Notes: generated by a model from the sequence alone, not told the origin. DNA of 64,000 nucleotides from Microbacterium kunmingense (GCF_023155745.1 NZ_JAKNUS010000001.1:454245-518244), one strand, 5' to 3'. Shown: positions 17,480 to 26,583, numbered from the stretch's first letter. Numbers and translations: made by a program.

Positions 17480-19242
17480 TGAAGAAGGATGCTGCCGTGA
17501 AAAGCAATCTGCGATCCCGAGCGCGCGCCTGGGGCGCCGTGCTCTCGACCGTGGCGGTCACCGCCACCCTGGCCCTCGCTCCGACCGTCGCCTCGGCGTC
17601 CGGCGCGATCGTCACGACCGCCGCCACCGGCCCGAGCGGCTACGTGGTGTGGCTGGATGACAGCGTGGATGTCGCGAAGCTCGCGGCGCGCGCCGGGGTC
17701 AAGCCCCAACAGCGCTACGACGATGCGATCAACGGGTTCTCGGTGACCCTGACCGCTTCACAGGCCAAGGCACTCGGAAGGCTTCCGGGCGTCAAGTCGG
17801 TCATTCCCGACATCGCGATCGAGGGTCAGGCGCAGACGCTTCCGGCGCACGTGAAGTCGGTGGAGGCCGATCAGGGGCCGGCGCGGGCCGGTGACGGCAC
17901 CGGTACTTGGAATGGGCCGGCCGTCGCAGTGATCGATTCGGGTGTCAGCACCCACCCCGACATCAACCTCAAGCTGCAGGTCAATTGTCTCAGCACGGGC
18001 ACTGGTTCCGACGGGAACGGCCACGGCACCGCCGTCGCGGGTTACATGGCAGCGATCGACGATGACAAGGGCACGGTGGGTGTCGCGCCTGGCGCGCCGA
18101 TCTACTCGGTCCGGGCGATGGACAATAACAACCGCGGCACCCTGTCCTCCCTCATCTGCGGGCTCGACTGGGTGGCGGCCAATGCCGATCGCTATGGGAT
18201 CCGCGTGGTCAACCTGAGCCTCGGCGCCCCAGGAGCCGACGACGGGGCGTGCGGGTCGCGAAGCGGAGATTCCCTGCACGCCACCGTCTGTCGTCTCGTT
18301 GATCAGGGTCTTCTCCTCGTCGCTGCGGCCGGCAACAGCAGCAAGGATCTGGCGACCTACGTCCCCGGTGCCTACGATCAGGTTCTGACGGCGACGAACG
18401 TGGCCGACTATGACGGGCGGCCGGGCGGTCTCGGCAAGACGACATGTGGTACCACGACGCCCGATGACACCCCCGCGGTGAGCAGCAACTTCGCCGTCTC
18501 CGCTGCCGACGCCGCCCACGTGCTGGCTGCGCCGGGCACGTGCCCGTACACCACCCTTCTCGGCAACCGATACGGGACGATCCAGACAGGAACGAGCATG
18601 TCGACGGCGGCGCTCTCGGGCGTGGCCCTTACCTGCATGCTCCCGGGTGGTGCCTGCGCGAGCACCGACCCGGCCACCACCCGGTCGATCCTCCGCAACA
18701 ACGCCGAGAAGGCCGCGCAGCGTGGACACACGTACGTGGGTGACCCGGGCAACCGCCCGACGGCCGGTAAGTATTACGGCTATCTCGCCTCGAGTATCCC
18801 GGCGGGCGGAACCCCCACTCCGACTCCGACGCCGACCCCCACTCCGACGCCGACGCCCACGCCGACGCCGACCCCCACTCCGACGCCGACCCCCACTCCG
18901 ACGCCGACCCCCACGCCGACGCCGACGCCGACGCCCACGCCGACTCCTGACACCCAGGCGCCTGTCGTGTCGATCGTTTCTCCCGCGGCCGGTGCGACGG
19001 TGAGTGGTTCGGTCACCCTGCGGGCTACGGCAACGGACAACGTCGGAGTCACCGGCGTCACGTTCTGGTCGGGCTCGACCCGTCTTGGCACCGCGGCCCG
19101 GGAAAGCTCCACGGGTGACTGGATCGCGGCGGTGAATTCGCGAAGCTACCCGAACGGCACGTATTCGGTGACCGCGCGGGCAACCGACGCTGCCGGCAAC
19201 ACGGGCGTCAGCGCGCCGCGCTCGATGACCCTTCGCAACTGA
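17479..19242 (+). CDS. Secreted S8 family serine protease (subtilase)
   Basis: A 587-residue preproprotein. Residues 1-40 are a signal peptide (positive start, then LSTVAVTATLALAPTVASASG). About 50-130 is an I9-type propeptide. The triad is visible: VAVIDSGVSTHPDI (Asp), GNGHGTAVAGYMA (His) and GTSMSTAALSG (Ser). A (Pro-Thr)n linker of about 45 residues (18811-18947) follows, then a C-terminal Ig-like domain (VVSIVSPAAGATVSGSVTLRATATDNVGVTGV) that may bind carbohydrate or the wall. Its ATG overlaps the glycosyltransferase stop, an unusual partner for an exported protease. A GTG at 17497 is an alternative start. Confidence 0.92.
   Translation: MKKDAAVKSNLRSRARAWGAVLSTVAVTATLALAPTVASASGAIVTTAATGPSGYVVWLDDSVDVAKLAARAGVKPQQRYDDAINGFSVTLTASQAKALGRLPGVKSVIPDIAIEGQAQTLPAHVKSVEADQGPARAGDGTGTWNGPAVAVIDSGVSTHPDINLKLQVNCLSTGTGSDGNGHGTAVAGYMAAIDDDKGTVGVAPGAPIYSVRAMDNNNRGTLSSLICGLDWVAANADRYGIRVVNLSLGAPGADDGACGSRSGDSLHATVCRLVDQGLLLVAAAGNSSKDLATYVPGAYDQVLTATNVADYDGRPGGLGKTTCGTTTPDDTPAVSSNFAVSAADAAHVLAAPGTCPYTTLLGNRYGTIQTGTSMSTAALSGVALTCMLPGGACASTDPATTRSILRNNAEKAAQRGHTYVGDPGNRPTAGKYYGYLASSIPAGGTPTPTPTPTPTPTPTPTPTPTPTPTPTPTPTPTPTPTPTPTPTPTPDTQAPVVSIVSPAAGATVSGSVTLRATATDNVGVTGVTFWSGSTRLGTAARESSTGDWIAAVNSRSYPNGTYSVTARATDAAGNTGVSAPRSMTLRN
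18811..18947 (+). repeat. Tandem CCGACN/CCCACN repeat encoding a Pro-Thr linker
   Basis: A low-complexity stretch of alternating Pro and Thr codons between the protease and C-terminal domains of the subtilase. The six-base unit varies mainly at third positions. A similar but separate tract lies in the LAXTG gene. Confidence 0.9.
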
Positions 19243-19263
19243 GGGCCAGCAGGACGAGAACGC

Positions 19264-19306
19264 ACGACTGAGGGGCCGGCACCTACGGGGGCCGGCCCCT
19301 CAGTCG
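19264..19306. terminator. Strong hairpin terminator between convergent genes
   Basis: CGACTGAGGGGCCGGC and its complement GGCCGGCCCCTCAGTCG surround a short loop just after the subtilase stop and before the end of the leftward 98-aa gene. It can serve both directions. Confidence 0.85.
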
Positions 19307-19310
19307 TTCC

Positions 19311-19607
19311 TCAGTCCTCTTCGCGCTCGTCTGCGAGGAGGGTTTCGACGGATGCGGCGAGGTATTCGTCGGGCAATCCGGAGCGGCGGATGGCGATGTA
19401 CGAGAGCAGTCCCGCGATCGGAGCGCCGATCACAGCGACGAGGAAGGCCGGTACGGCGATAGTCGAAGGCGCGGTCACCGACTGCATACCGAGACCGGCG
19501 ACGCTCACAAGGATCGCTGCGAGCGTCCCACCCGCGAGCGCCTGGGCGGTCGTCCGTTTGAACGCGCGGTGCGCGGATCGTCGCTGGGGGGACTCGAGAT
19601 GCGCCAC
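19311..19607 (-). CDS. Small membrane protein of unknown function
   Basis: A 98-residue protein that I do not recognise. Two hydrophobic segments, about residues 24-46 (LAGGTLAAILVSVAGLG) and 50-70 (IAVPAFLVAVIGAPIAGLLSYI), are preceded by an Arg-rich start and followed by an acidic tail (LLADEREED). This shape is like holins or small membrane-organising proteins, but nothing specific supports either. It is flanked by terminator hairpins on both sides, so it is likely its own transcription unit. Confidence 0.65.
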   Translation of the reverse strand: MAHLESPQRRSAHRAFKRTTAQALAGGTLAAILVSVAGLGMQSVTAPSTIAVPAFLVAVIGAPIAGLLSYIAIRRSGLPDEYLAASVETLLADEREED

Positions 19608-19625
19608 GCCACCACCCTAAAGCAA

Positions 19626-19672
19626 CGGCGAGCGGTGGCCGGGGCGCCACGCGCCCTGACCACCGCTCGCCG
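19626..19672 (-). terminator. Hairpin terminator after the LAXTG protein gene
   Basis: Arms CGGCGAGCGGTGG (19626-19638) and CCACCGCTCGCCG (19660-19672) are perfectly complementary around a 21-nt loop, placed 16 nt past the stop of the leftward LAXTG gene. Confidence 0.8.
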
Positions 19673-19687
19673 GGTGGGGGAGATCCG

Positions 19688-20425
19688 TCAGCTGCGTCGA
19701 GAGCGCAGGAGTGCGGCCCCTCCGAGGATGAGTCCGCCGCCGATCACCGCGGCAGCCAGTGTCGTGCCGATCGCCATACCGGTCGCAGCGAGATCATCGT
19801 CACTGTCGGCCGAGGGGACAGGCGTCGAGGTCGACGATCCGCTCGGGGTGGGGGTGGGCGACCCCGTCGGGGTGGTCGGCGTCGGAGTGGGCTCCGTCGG
19901 CGTGGGGGTCGGTGTCGGGGTGGTGGGCGTCGGCGTCGGCGTCGGGGTGGTCGGCGTCGGCGTCGGCGTGGGAGTCGTCGGAGTCGGGGTCGGTGTCGGC
20001 GTCGTGCCGCATCCCACAACGGTGATCCGCGGGTCGGGCGGGGTCACGAGTCCCGTGGTCCACTCCACCGGCCCGCCGGGGGTCGAGCTCGCGTACGCCT
20101 GCGTCGAGGTGTCGTCGACATCGGCGCAGGGGTGGCCGACGACAGTCGTCGTCCAGGTCCACGTCTCGCCGGGCTCGAATCGCCGCTCGCTGAAGTTGTA
20201 GGTGCGGTCGTCGGGTCCATAGACGACGGCCCATCCGTAAGCGGGAACCGAAGAGGTGTTGGTGGCCGTCACGGCGACCTCGACCGTCTGCGATCCCGTG
20301 AACGTCAGCACCGCCGAAGCGTCTCCGGTGATGGCTGCGTCGTCTGCGAAAGCGGCAGTGCCGACGGCGGCGCCTGCCAGAAGCGCCCCGCCGATCGCGA
20401 GCGCGGTCAATGCACGTTTCTTCAA
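19688..20425 (-). CDS. Secreted LAXTG-anchored surface protein with Pro-Thr stalk
   Basis: A 245-residue protein read from TTG 20425 (LKKRALTALAIGGALLAG), which has CTGGGGGATC just upstream; the extra 14 in-frame codons lack a signal. Parts: signal peptide to about residue 27 (TAAFA), a beta-rich domain of about 105 residues containing two Cys (near HPCADVDD and VVGCGTT), a (Pro-Thr) stalk, then LAATG at residue 212 followed by a membrane helix and RSRRS. LAXTG signals are used by class E-type sortases of high-GC actinobacteria; no sortase gene is in the window. Binding partner unknown. Confidence 0.85.
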   Translation of the reverse strand: MKKRALTALAIGGALLAGAAVGTAAFADDAAITGDASAVLTFTGSQTVEVAVTATNTSSVPAYGWAVVYGPDDRTYNFSERRFEPGETWTWTTTVVGHPCADVDDTSTQAYASSTPGGPVEWTTGLVTPPDPRITVVGCGTTPTPTPTPTTPTPTPTPTTPTPTPTPTTPTPTPTPTEPTPTPTTPTGSPTPTPSGSSTSTPVPSADSDDDLAATGMAIGTTLAAAVIGGGLILGGAALLRSRRS

Positions 20426-20535
20426 TTGATCCCCCAGGAGTCGGGGGGTCACACGCGACCGCAGCACCTGAGGCGCCGCGGCAGCGTCGCCCCAAGTTGG
20501 TCCGACTTTACACAGGAACCGCTCAGGTCGCTACT

Positions 20536-21141
20536 TCAGCGGCAAGATTGAGCAAACGCTTTCGCAAAGCCGCCTGTTTGGTAGGCGAATTGGTACGCCC
20601 ACGCGATCGGGGACAGCCGGCTGGGCGCGGCGATCACCGTGACATCCATCGGCGAACAGTCCTCCGCGATGTATCGCGTCCGGCTGATGTGCGGGGTGAA
20701 CGTGATGACGACCGCCGTCGCGTCCGCTCCATAGAGGGAATTGAGCAGCCTTATCTCACCCGCCGTTGTGAACGGCTCGGGGTGCAGGCACGAAACGTGG
20801 TCACCCTGACAGATGTCGAGGTTGTCTGCCGACTGCTCCCCGGTTTTCGGAACAGAGATCAGGATGTCGCGGGCGACGCCGTCACCCCTCAGCTTTTGAG
20901 CCAGCGCGATGCGCTCCTCCGTAGGAGGACCGATGACATAGATGACATCGGCTGACGAGGGGACTGCCTCCGTCGCAGGGTTCACGTAGAACGTCACACC
21001 CAGGGCGATCCAGCAGGCGAATGCCGCGGTCACCGTCACTACCAGAGCGGCGAGTGCCCGTCGGTGCGTGCGCCGCGGTGCGTGTTGGCCCGCAGTAATG
21101 GGTGATTCGGTCGGAGCCGACGTCGACGGGCTGGACACCAT
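20536..21141 (-). CDS. YdcF/SanA-like (DUF218) membrane-associated protein
   Basis: A 201-residue protein with one membrane helix at about residues 28-50 (ALAALVVTVTAAFACWIALG) and an outside domain. ADVIYVIGPPTEERIALAQKL and FTTAGEIRLLNSLYGADATAVVITFTPHISRTRYI match the two conserved parts of DUF218 (YdcF, ElyC, SanA), a family linked with envelope-polymer metabolism, often undecaprenyl carriers; the reaction is unknown. It is divergent from the WbaP-like gene, and a leader of about 200 nt lies between them. Confidence 0.7.
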   Translation of the reverse strand: MVSSPSTSAPTESPITAGQHAPRRTHRRALAALVVTVTAAFACWIALGVTFYVNPATEAVPSSADVIYVIGPPTEERIALAQKLRGDGVARDILISVPKTGEQSADNLDICQGDHVSCLHPEPFTTAGEIRLLNSLYGADATAVVITFTPHISRTRYIAEDCSPMDVTVIAAPSRLSPIAWAYQFAYQTGGFAKAFAQSCR

Positions 21142-21337
21142 TCACGCCTCCTGTGTCGAGGGGGCGGCCGCCGTGGGCGCACGGAATGTCTATCACGCGA
21201 GGTCCGGGAAAACGAGCTGACCGCTCCCGACGCCGGCGGGCCGAGCGGTGATCGTTTCACTCGCGTAACCGAGAAGACACATCGACCCTGTTATCGTTCG
21301 TGTCTGGGGACGGGTAAGCCTGGGGGGAAAGGCAGAC
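21142..21337. promoter_or_regulatory. Divergent promoter region before the WbaP-like gene
   Basis: No ORF. The right half holds GTTATCGTTCGTGTCTGGGGACGGG and CCTGGGGGGAAAGG shortly before the GTG start, another case of the G-rich box seen before envelope genes. TATCGT at about 21291 could be a -10 box, but no matching -35 is clear. Confidence 0.4.
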
Positions 21338-22912
21338 GTGACGTCGAGCGTGAACATCGACGCGACAGGGACGTCGCCATCTATGGCGGAGAACGACGGG
21401 CGGCCGGCCACACCGGTCACCGGTCGAAACGGCGCAGCGCGCCCCGTTCAGGGCGCGCCGGCCGAGCAGGCACCGCGGCTGCACCGTTGGCGTCAGCTGT
21501 ACGCCACCCGGCTGTGGTTCAGCGATCTTCTGGTGCTCATCTGGGTCGTGTTCGGAACGCAGCTCCTCTGGCTGGGTTTCGACAGCGGTGACGTCGCCAC
21601 CGGCGACCTTCCCATCGAGCTGTCGTACTGGTTGTTCTCGGGCATCCTCGTGGTCCTGTGGATGGCCGTGCTGTCTCTGATTGATTCCCGCGATTACCGC
21701 ATCATCGGCAACGGCAACGTCGAGTACATCCGCGTCGCCGACGCCAGTCTCCGCCTGTTCGGCGGCATCGCGATCGTCGCCTTCCTCCTTCAGATGCCGA
21801 TCGCACGCGGATATCTGCTCGTCGCGCTGCCCCTCGGAATCGCGGCTCTGGTCCTCGAGCGGTGGCTGTGGCGGCAGTGGCTCATCGCTCGACGTATGAC
21901 CGGCACGTACTCCGCCCGAGTCCTCCTGGTGGGTTCCGAGGCGTCGGTCACCCAGGTCGCGCGCGAGCTCCTGCGAAATCCGATCGCCGGCTATCAGGTC
22001 GTCGGCGCCTGCGTGCCCTCGGGCAGGCTCGCCGCCACCATCCCTGGCACCGACATCCCGGTGATGGGGAGCGTCGACGCCGTCGACCGTGCCGTGTGGA
22101 TAACCGGCGCCGACACCGTTGCGGTGACGAGCACCGACGAGCTCCCGGCCGACAAGGTGAAGCAGATCTCTTGGAGCCTCGAGGCGGGTCGTCAGCACCT
22201 CGTCCTCGCACCGAGCATCGTCGATGTCGCCGGCCCGCGTCTTCACACCCGCCCGGTGGCCGGGCTCCCGCTCATTCACGTGGAGACTCCGAAGTTCACC
22301 GGCGGTCAGCGCTTCATCAAGCGCTCGGTCGACCTCGTAGCATCCGTCCTCGGTGTGATCGTCATCAGCCCGCTGCTGATCGCGCTCGCGATCACGGTAC
22401 GCCTGACGAGCGATGGTCCGGTGTTCTTCCGTCAGACCCGCGTCGGGCTTAAGGGTCGCGAGTTCTCGATGATGAAGTTCCGCTCCATGGTCGTCAACGC
22501 CGAGGAGATGCTGGCCGACCTCGAGCGCGAGCAGCGGGACGCGGGCAACGAGGTGCTCTTTAAGATGAAGAACGACCCTCGGGTCACCCCGATCGGGCGG
22601 GTGATGCGCAAGTTCAGCCTCGACGAGCTGCCGCAGTTGTTCAACGTCATGGGCGGATCGATGTCGCTCGTCGGGCCGCGCCCGCCGCTGCCGAAGGAAG
22701 TCGCGCAGTACGCGACCCACGTGCACCGCCGATTCCTCGTCAAGCCGGGCATCACGGGCCTGTGGCAGGTGAGTGGGCGCTCGTCGCTGTCGTGGGAAGA
22801 GTCCGTACGCCTCGACCTCTCCTACGTGGAGAACTGGTCGCTCCTCGGCGACGTCGCGATCCTCCTAAAGACGGCAAAGGCGGCGCTGGCGCCCGGCGAG
22901 ACCGCGCACTGA
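21338..22912 (+). CDS. WbaP-type polyprenyl-phosphate sugar phosphotransferase (initiating enzyme)
   Basis: A 524-residue protein from GTG 21338. About four membrane helices (residues 55-180) are followed by a CoA-binding-like Rossmann domain (SARVLLVGSEASVTQVA), a fifth helix (KRSVDLVASVLGVIVISPLLIAL) and the catalytic domain: SDGPVFFRQTRVGLKGREFSMMKFRSM, FSLDELPQLFNVMGGSMSLVGPRPPLP and FLVKPGITGLWQVSGRSSLSWEE. It moves a sugar-1-phosphate from a UDP-sugar to undecaprenyl phosphate, the first step of Wzx/Wzy synthesis. All expected motifs are present, in contrast to its paralogue at 40573-41577. Confidence 0.93.
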   Translation: MTSSVNIDATGTSPSMAENDGRPATPVTGRNGAARPVQGAPAEQAPRLHRWRQLYATRLWFSDLLVLIWVVFGTQLLWLGFDSGDVATGDLPIELSYWLFSGILVVLWMAVLSLIDSRDYRIIGNGNVEYIRVADASLRLFGGIAIVAFLLQMPIARGYLLVALPLGIAALVLERWLWRQWLIARRMTGTYSARVLLVGSEASVTQVARELLRNPIAGYQVVGACVPSGRLAATIPGTDIPVMGSVDAVDRAVWITGADTVAVTSTDELPADKVKQISWSLEAGRQHLVLAPSIVDVAGPRLHTRPVAGLPLIHVETPKFTGGQRFIKRSVDLVASVLGVIVISPLLIALAITVRLTSDGPVFFRQTRVGLKGREFSMMKFRSMVVNAEEMLADLEREQRDAGNEVLFKMKNDPRVTPIGRVMRKFSLDELPQLFNVMGGSMSLVGPRPPLPKEVAQYATHVHRRFLVKPGITGLWQVSGRSSLSWEESVRLDLSYVENWSLLGDVAILLKTAKAALAPGETAH

Positions 22913-22970
22913 CGGCAGCAGCGAGGACGCGTGGGTCGGCGGGGCTTCAACAACGCACTCGCGGCTCAAC

Positions 22971-23345
22971 GTGGGTCGCTCCCTGGCGGTTCCAGACAAG
23001 AATGGCATGCACCAACGCCGTGAGGACGACACGCAGCGTTACGTCGACGAGACCCTCGCGGCCGTCGGTCGCATCGACGGCTTCTTCAACAACGCCGGCA
23101 TCGAGGGGAAGCAGAACCTCACCGAGGACTTCTCGGCCGACGAGTTCGACCGCGTCGTGTCGATCAACCTGCGGGGTGTCTTCCTCGGCCTCGAGAAGGT
23201 GCTGAAGGTGATGCGCGAGCAGGGGAGCGGCGCCGTGGTGAACACAGCGAGCGTCGGCGGCATCCGCGGGATCGGACGTCAGTCGGGCAACGCCGCCGCC
23301 AAGCACGGCGTCGTGGGTCTCACCCGCAATTCGGCTGTGGAGGGG
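22971..23345 (+). pseudogene. Short-chain dehydrogenase/reductase fragment
   Basis: The translation contains GRIDGFFNNAGIEGKQNLTE, INLRGVFLGLEKVLKVM, SGAVVNTASVGGIRGIGRQSG and AAAKHGVVGLTRNSAVE, which is the middle of a classical SDR. The Gly-rich nucleotide loop and the first 80 or so residues are missing, and the chain breaks off after NSAVE. The catalytic YxxxK appears as NAAAK: the Tyr is Asn (codon AAC). This is a remnant, cut at both ends. It stays in frame with the downstream ORF. Confidence 0.8.
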
Positions 23346-25355
23346 CATCCCGCGACCACCGACCTCGCCGTCACGGTCGTCCTCGGTATCCGCGACCGGG
23401 CCCTCGTCATCGTCGACGCCACCGCCGAGCCTAAGGATGACCTCCCCGACGTCGTGGAGGACGCCGTCCTCCCGCTCCTCGACGACCTTCTCGCCCCGCT
23501 CAAGGGCCAGCAGCTCTTCGACGTCGGTCCGATCATCACCGCCCTCGAGGCCGTGATCCCGAGCGCTGCCCCCGACCTTGCCCTGGGCGACGACGTGCTC
23601 GCCCTCCGCTTCGGCGCCGACGGCGCCTTCACCCCGCAGCTCGACTCCGCACTGACCCCACCCCACGACTGGGGTGTCTTCCTCGACGCCGACCAGACGC
23701 TCGACCTGGTGCGCCGTCGCGTCCCTCAGGGCGTCCCCGTCCAGCTGAGCTGGCAGCCGAACGGCCCCGACCCGGCGATCGGAGCCTCGCTGTCGTACCA
23801 GCTCGAGGTCGTCGGCCTCGAGGTCGCCGCCGTCGTCGCGGTGCTGACGGTGAAGCCGCAGTTCGTCGCCCCGTCCGTCCTGCGGCTAGCGGCATCGTGG
23901 GGCATCGACCTCACCGGCATCCTCAGCATCGGCGAAGCCGAAGCGCGACGGCAGATCCGCAGCGGCATCCGCCGCACCTTTGCCACCGCGACCCACGACG
24001 GCCCGCAGTCGTTCTTCTTCGACATCCCGCTCCCCGCGCTCCCCGACATCCTCGGTTCGGTTCCGTCCTGGGCCGGCATCGGTTCGAACCACGACGGGAT
24101 GACCCTGGGCGGCCCCATCCGCCCGGTCCGCCTCGCGCCCCGCGACCTACTCGACGTCACCGTCTTCCGCTTCGGACGGCCCGTGTGGTGGGGCAGCTGC
24201 CGCGAGCGGGCGGCGGTGGGCAGCGGAAACCCGTCCCGCGGCTTCGCCTCCAATGACCCCGGCGTCCGCGTGCAGGCCGGCGTGAACTTCACCGACGCCG
24301 GCGCCCTGTGCAGTACGACTCTCTACCCACCGCACGACCGGCTCGCCCCGCTGCTCGGCGCCGACGCCGCCCGAGCCGGCTTCGACCTCACCGTCGGTCA
24401 GGCGCGCGCGATCACGAGGGACGTCCGTATGCTCGTCCGCACCGCGCGCGGCGCCCGTGTCGTCGATCTCGGGCGCCCGAGCATCCGGCAGAAGGATGAC
24501 GGCAACCTCGACGTCCAGGTCAACTACATCGACGACTGCTTGTACCTCTCCGGGCCTTGGCTCAAGGTGATCCTCGGCCAGACGCTGACCCTCGACGACC
24601 TCAAGACCGGGCCGCTCGAAGATCCCGACTGGCTCGCGCGCCTCGGCGCCCACCGCGGTTTCAACAGTCACATCGTCACCCTCGACGGGTTGACCGCGGG
24701 CGAAGCCATCACGGCCACCGCGCCGGGGCTACGAGTGACGGTGTCCGCCGACGAGGCGGGGCGTGCGGTCGTGCCGGTGTTCGCAGCGATCGGAGCCGTC
24801 GCGCACGACGTCACCATTGAGCGCGTCTCACAGTTGCCGCTCACGGGCGCGGTGAGCGTGGAGACGACCGAGTTCCGTTGGCTCGCCGACCTGGGAGAAG
24901 CGGATGCTGCGGCTGTCCGCGACATCGCAGGCACGGTGTTCCTCGGGCGCAGCCTCCGAGGTGAGGCGTTCATCGACGAGTGGCAGCCCGACGGCGAGGC
25001 GATGCTCCTCCGACGCGACGGCAGCGAGGTGGAGTTGAACCCCCAGCCCCTCCCGCCCGAACCGCCCGAGGCTGCCCGCCTCGCGGCCACCGCTGGCATC
25101 CACGACGTCGTCTCCGCGCAGCTCGTCCCCGGCTTCGACGCGCGGCTCGCGATCGTGCAAACGAAGGATGGCCGCGGCGCGATCGTCGCCGCCGGATCGG
25201 GCGGCCGGGTCGTCGGAGAGTGGGAGGGCCCCCTGATCGGCGTTCACATGGAGGGCGGCCACGCGCTCGCGCGCAGCGGCGGCACGGTGCAGCTCTTCTC
25301 CGTGCGCCGGCCAGGCCGCGTCACCTTCCGGGATCGGGTCCCCGTCACCGGCTGA
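23346..25355 (+). CDS. Unrecognised large protein, 5' end probably lost
   Basis: About 669 codons of strongly coding sequence (G/C-ending codons, no stop) that begin at the SDR junction and lack a clear start of their own. I do not recognise the family. Visible features: a hydrophobic beta-rich beginning (DLAVTVVLGIRDRALVIVDA), a Leu/Asp-rich helix (LLDDLLAPLKGQQLFD), a probable carbohydrate- or ligand-binding style beta domain, several DG/GD turns, and ELNPQPLPPEPPEAARL near residue 560 of this part. No signal peptide or membrane helix is visible, but the true N-terminus may be gone. It ends 14 nt before the end of a leftward pseudogene. Confidence 0.55.
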   Translation, partial: HPATTDLAVTVVLGIRDRALVIVDATAEPKDDLPDVVEDAVLPLLDDLLAPLKGQQLFDVGPIITALEAVIPSAAPDLALGDDVLALRFGADGAFTPQLDSALTPPHDWGVFLDADQTLDLVRRRVPQGVPVQLSWQPNGPDPAIGASLSYQLEVVGLEVAAVVAVLTVKPQFVAPSVLRLAASWGIDLTGILSIGEAEARRQIRSGIRRTFATATHDGPQSFFFDIPLPALPDILGSVPSWAGIGSNHDGMTLGGPIRPVRLAPRDLLDVTVFRFGRPVWWGSCRERAAVGSGNPSRGFASNDPGVRVQAGVNFTDAGALCSTTLYPPHDRLAPLLGADAARAGFDLTVGQARAITRDVRMLVRTARGARVVDLGRPSIRQKDDGNLDVQVNYIDDCLYLSGPWLKVILGQTLTLDDLKTGPLEDPDWLARLGAHRGFNSHIVTLDGLTAGEAITATAPGLRVTVSADEAGRAVVPVFAAIGAVAHDVTIERVSQLPLTGAVSVETTEFRWLADLGEADAAAVRDIAGTVFLGRSLRGEAFIDEWQPDGEAMLLRRDGSEVELNPQPLPPEPPEAARLAATAGIHDVVSAQLVPGFDARLAIVQTKDGRGAIVAAGSGGRVVGEWEGPLIGVHMEGGHALARSGGTVQLFSVRRPGRVTFRDRVPVTG

Positions 25356-25368
25356 CCCCCGGGGCTCG

Positions 25369-26583
25369 TCAGCTCATCGGTGGACAGTTCCGGTAGTACG
25401 CGACATCGTCGGCGATGCCTCGCTGCTGCCAGTTCTCCACGCGTGTGAAGAACCCGTGATCGAACCACGGGCCGTTGATCGGGTGCGGCTCGCTGTCGAC
25501 GTGGGGGAGACGGGTGTTGTCGAAGCGTTGGCCGAGCACCCGCGCCGGTGACGCGGCCGACCGCAGCAGATCGGCCAGCACCACGCGGTCAAGGCCCACC
25601 CGGTAGACCATGGTGCGGGCGACGTTCTGCCTGATGGTCGCCCATTCGTCGCGTGAGCGACGCCGCGGAGGCGTGTGCATGAGCACGAGCATGTCGATCT
25701 TCATCCCCCTGCGCCGCCGCCGACAGCGCGACGTTGCCACCGTGACTGTGGGCGTAGACCGTGTTGATCGACGGCTCGCCGCGGGTGTCAGACACCCACC
25801 GCACGAGCGAGGTGCCCGCGTGCCACCGACCCGCGTCGTCGTAGGCGCTGGTCCAGCGGAAGTAGTGCTCTCCGGCGTGCAGGTCATCGGACGCATGGGT
25901 GCGGAAGTGTGTGTGCAGCGGTTCACCCGGCGCCCACCATCGCCGCGGCGAGAGCCGGGCCCACGTGCCGTGCACCGTCGCGCTCACCGTGGGCGGTCCG
26001 TCAACGCTCTTCGGCGCGCCTGCGACGCGCGTCCGCACCGAAGGCCGCGACGCAGCCCCCGCATCCGGCACGAGCGGCCCCGTCGCCCCCGGGCTCGCGA
26101 CGCTCGACGGGACGCAATCGCCTGAACCTCGGGTGACGTCGACCTCGCCGCGTGGTGCAGCACGTCCCGCGCGGGCCCGTGGCTTCCCTTCGCCAGGCTG
26201 TCCAGCGCCTGCGCACTGACGACGCGTTCGAGCGCGGTCGGCGCGCTCAGCGAGAGCTCGAGAAGGTGCTTCAGATCCTCCGGCCTGCGCGAGGAGTCGA
26301 CCTCCAGGTGCGCACTGCGGAGCACCGACAGGGGTGTGCGCGTCGACGAGGGAAGGGTGTCTCTCGTCGACGCGCTCCAGTCGACACCGGCGCCATCGGT
26401 GCTCAATGCGGCTGCGCCGAGCGCCTCGGCGTCGCCGCTGACCTCGTCGAACCAACGCCGATCGGGGAGCGCTGACAGCGACATCGTCTGCAGCCTCCCC
26501 GCACGGGTAGCCGCAGCACCGGCGGCTGCTGAGCCGAGCAGCGCGCTGTCGGGAACGAGGGCGTTGGCAACACGGAAGGCCAT
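25369..26583 (-). pseudogene. Alpha/beta-hydrolase-like gene with two frameshifts
   Basis: Three pieces in two frames join to one protein of about 400 residues. Piece 1 starts MAFRVANALVPDSALLG and ends near SRRASRARG. Piece 2 (another frame) has VSATVHGTWAR, YFRWTSAYDDAGRWHAGTSL and NTVYAHSHGGNVALSAAAQ; H-S-H-G-G is a nucleophile-elbow motif of the GxSxG type with His first. Piece 3, back in the first frame, runs from MKIDMLVLMHTPPRRR to RNCPPMS. The first shift fits loss of one base near 26086-26095 (C5G3 run) and the second fits gain of one C in the run at 25705-25709. It may be a lipase-like enzyme. Sequencing error at both runs cannot be excluded. Confidence 0.7.

Noticed and set aside
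18811..18947. Possible CRISPR-like or tandem repeat array
   Set aside because: The unit is six bases, inside a protein gene, encoding Pro-Thr; there are no spacers.
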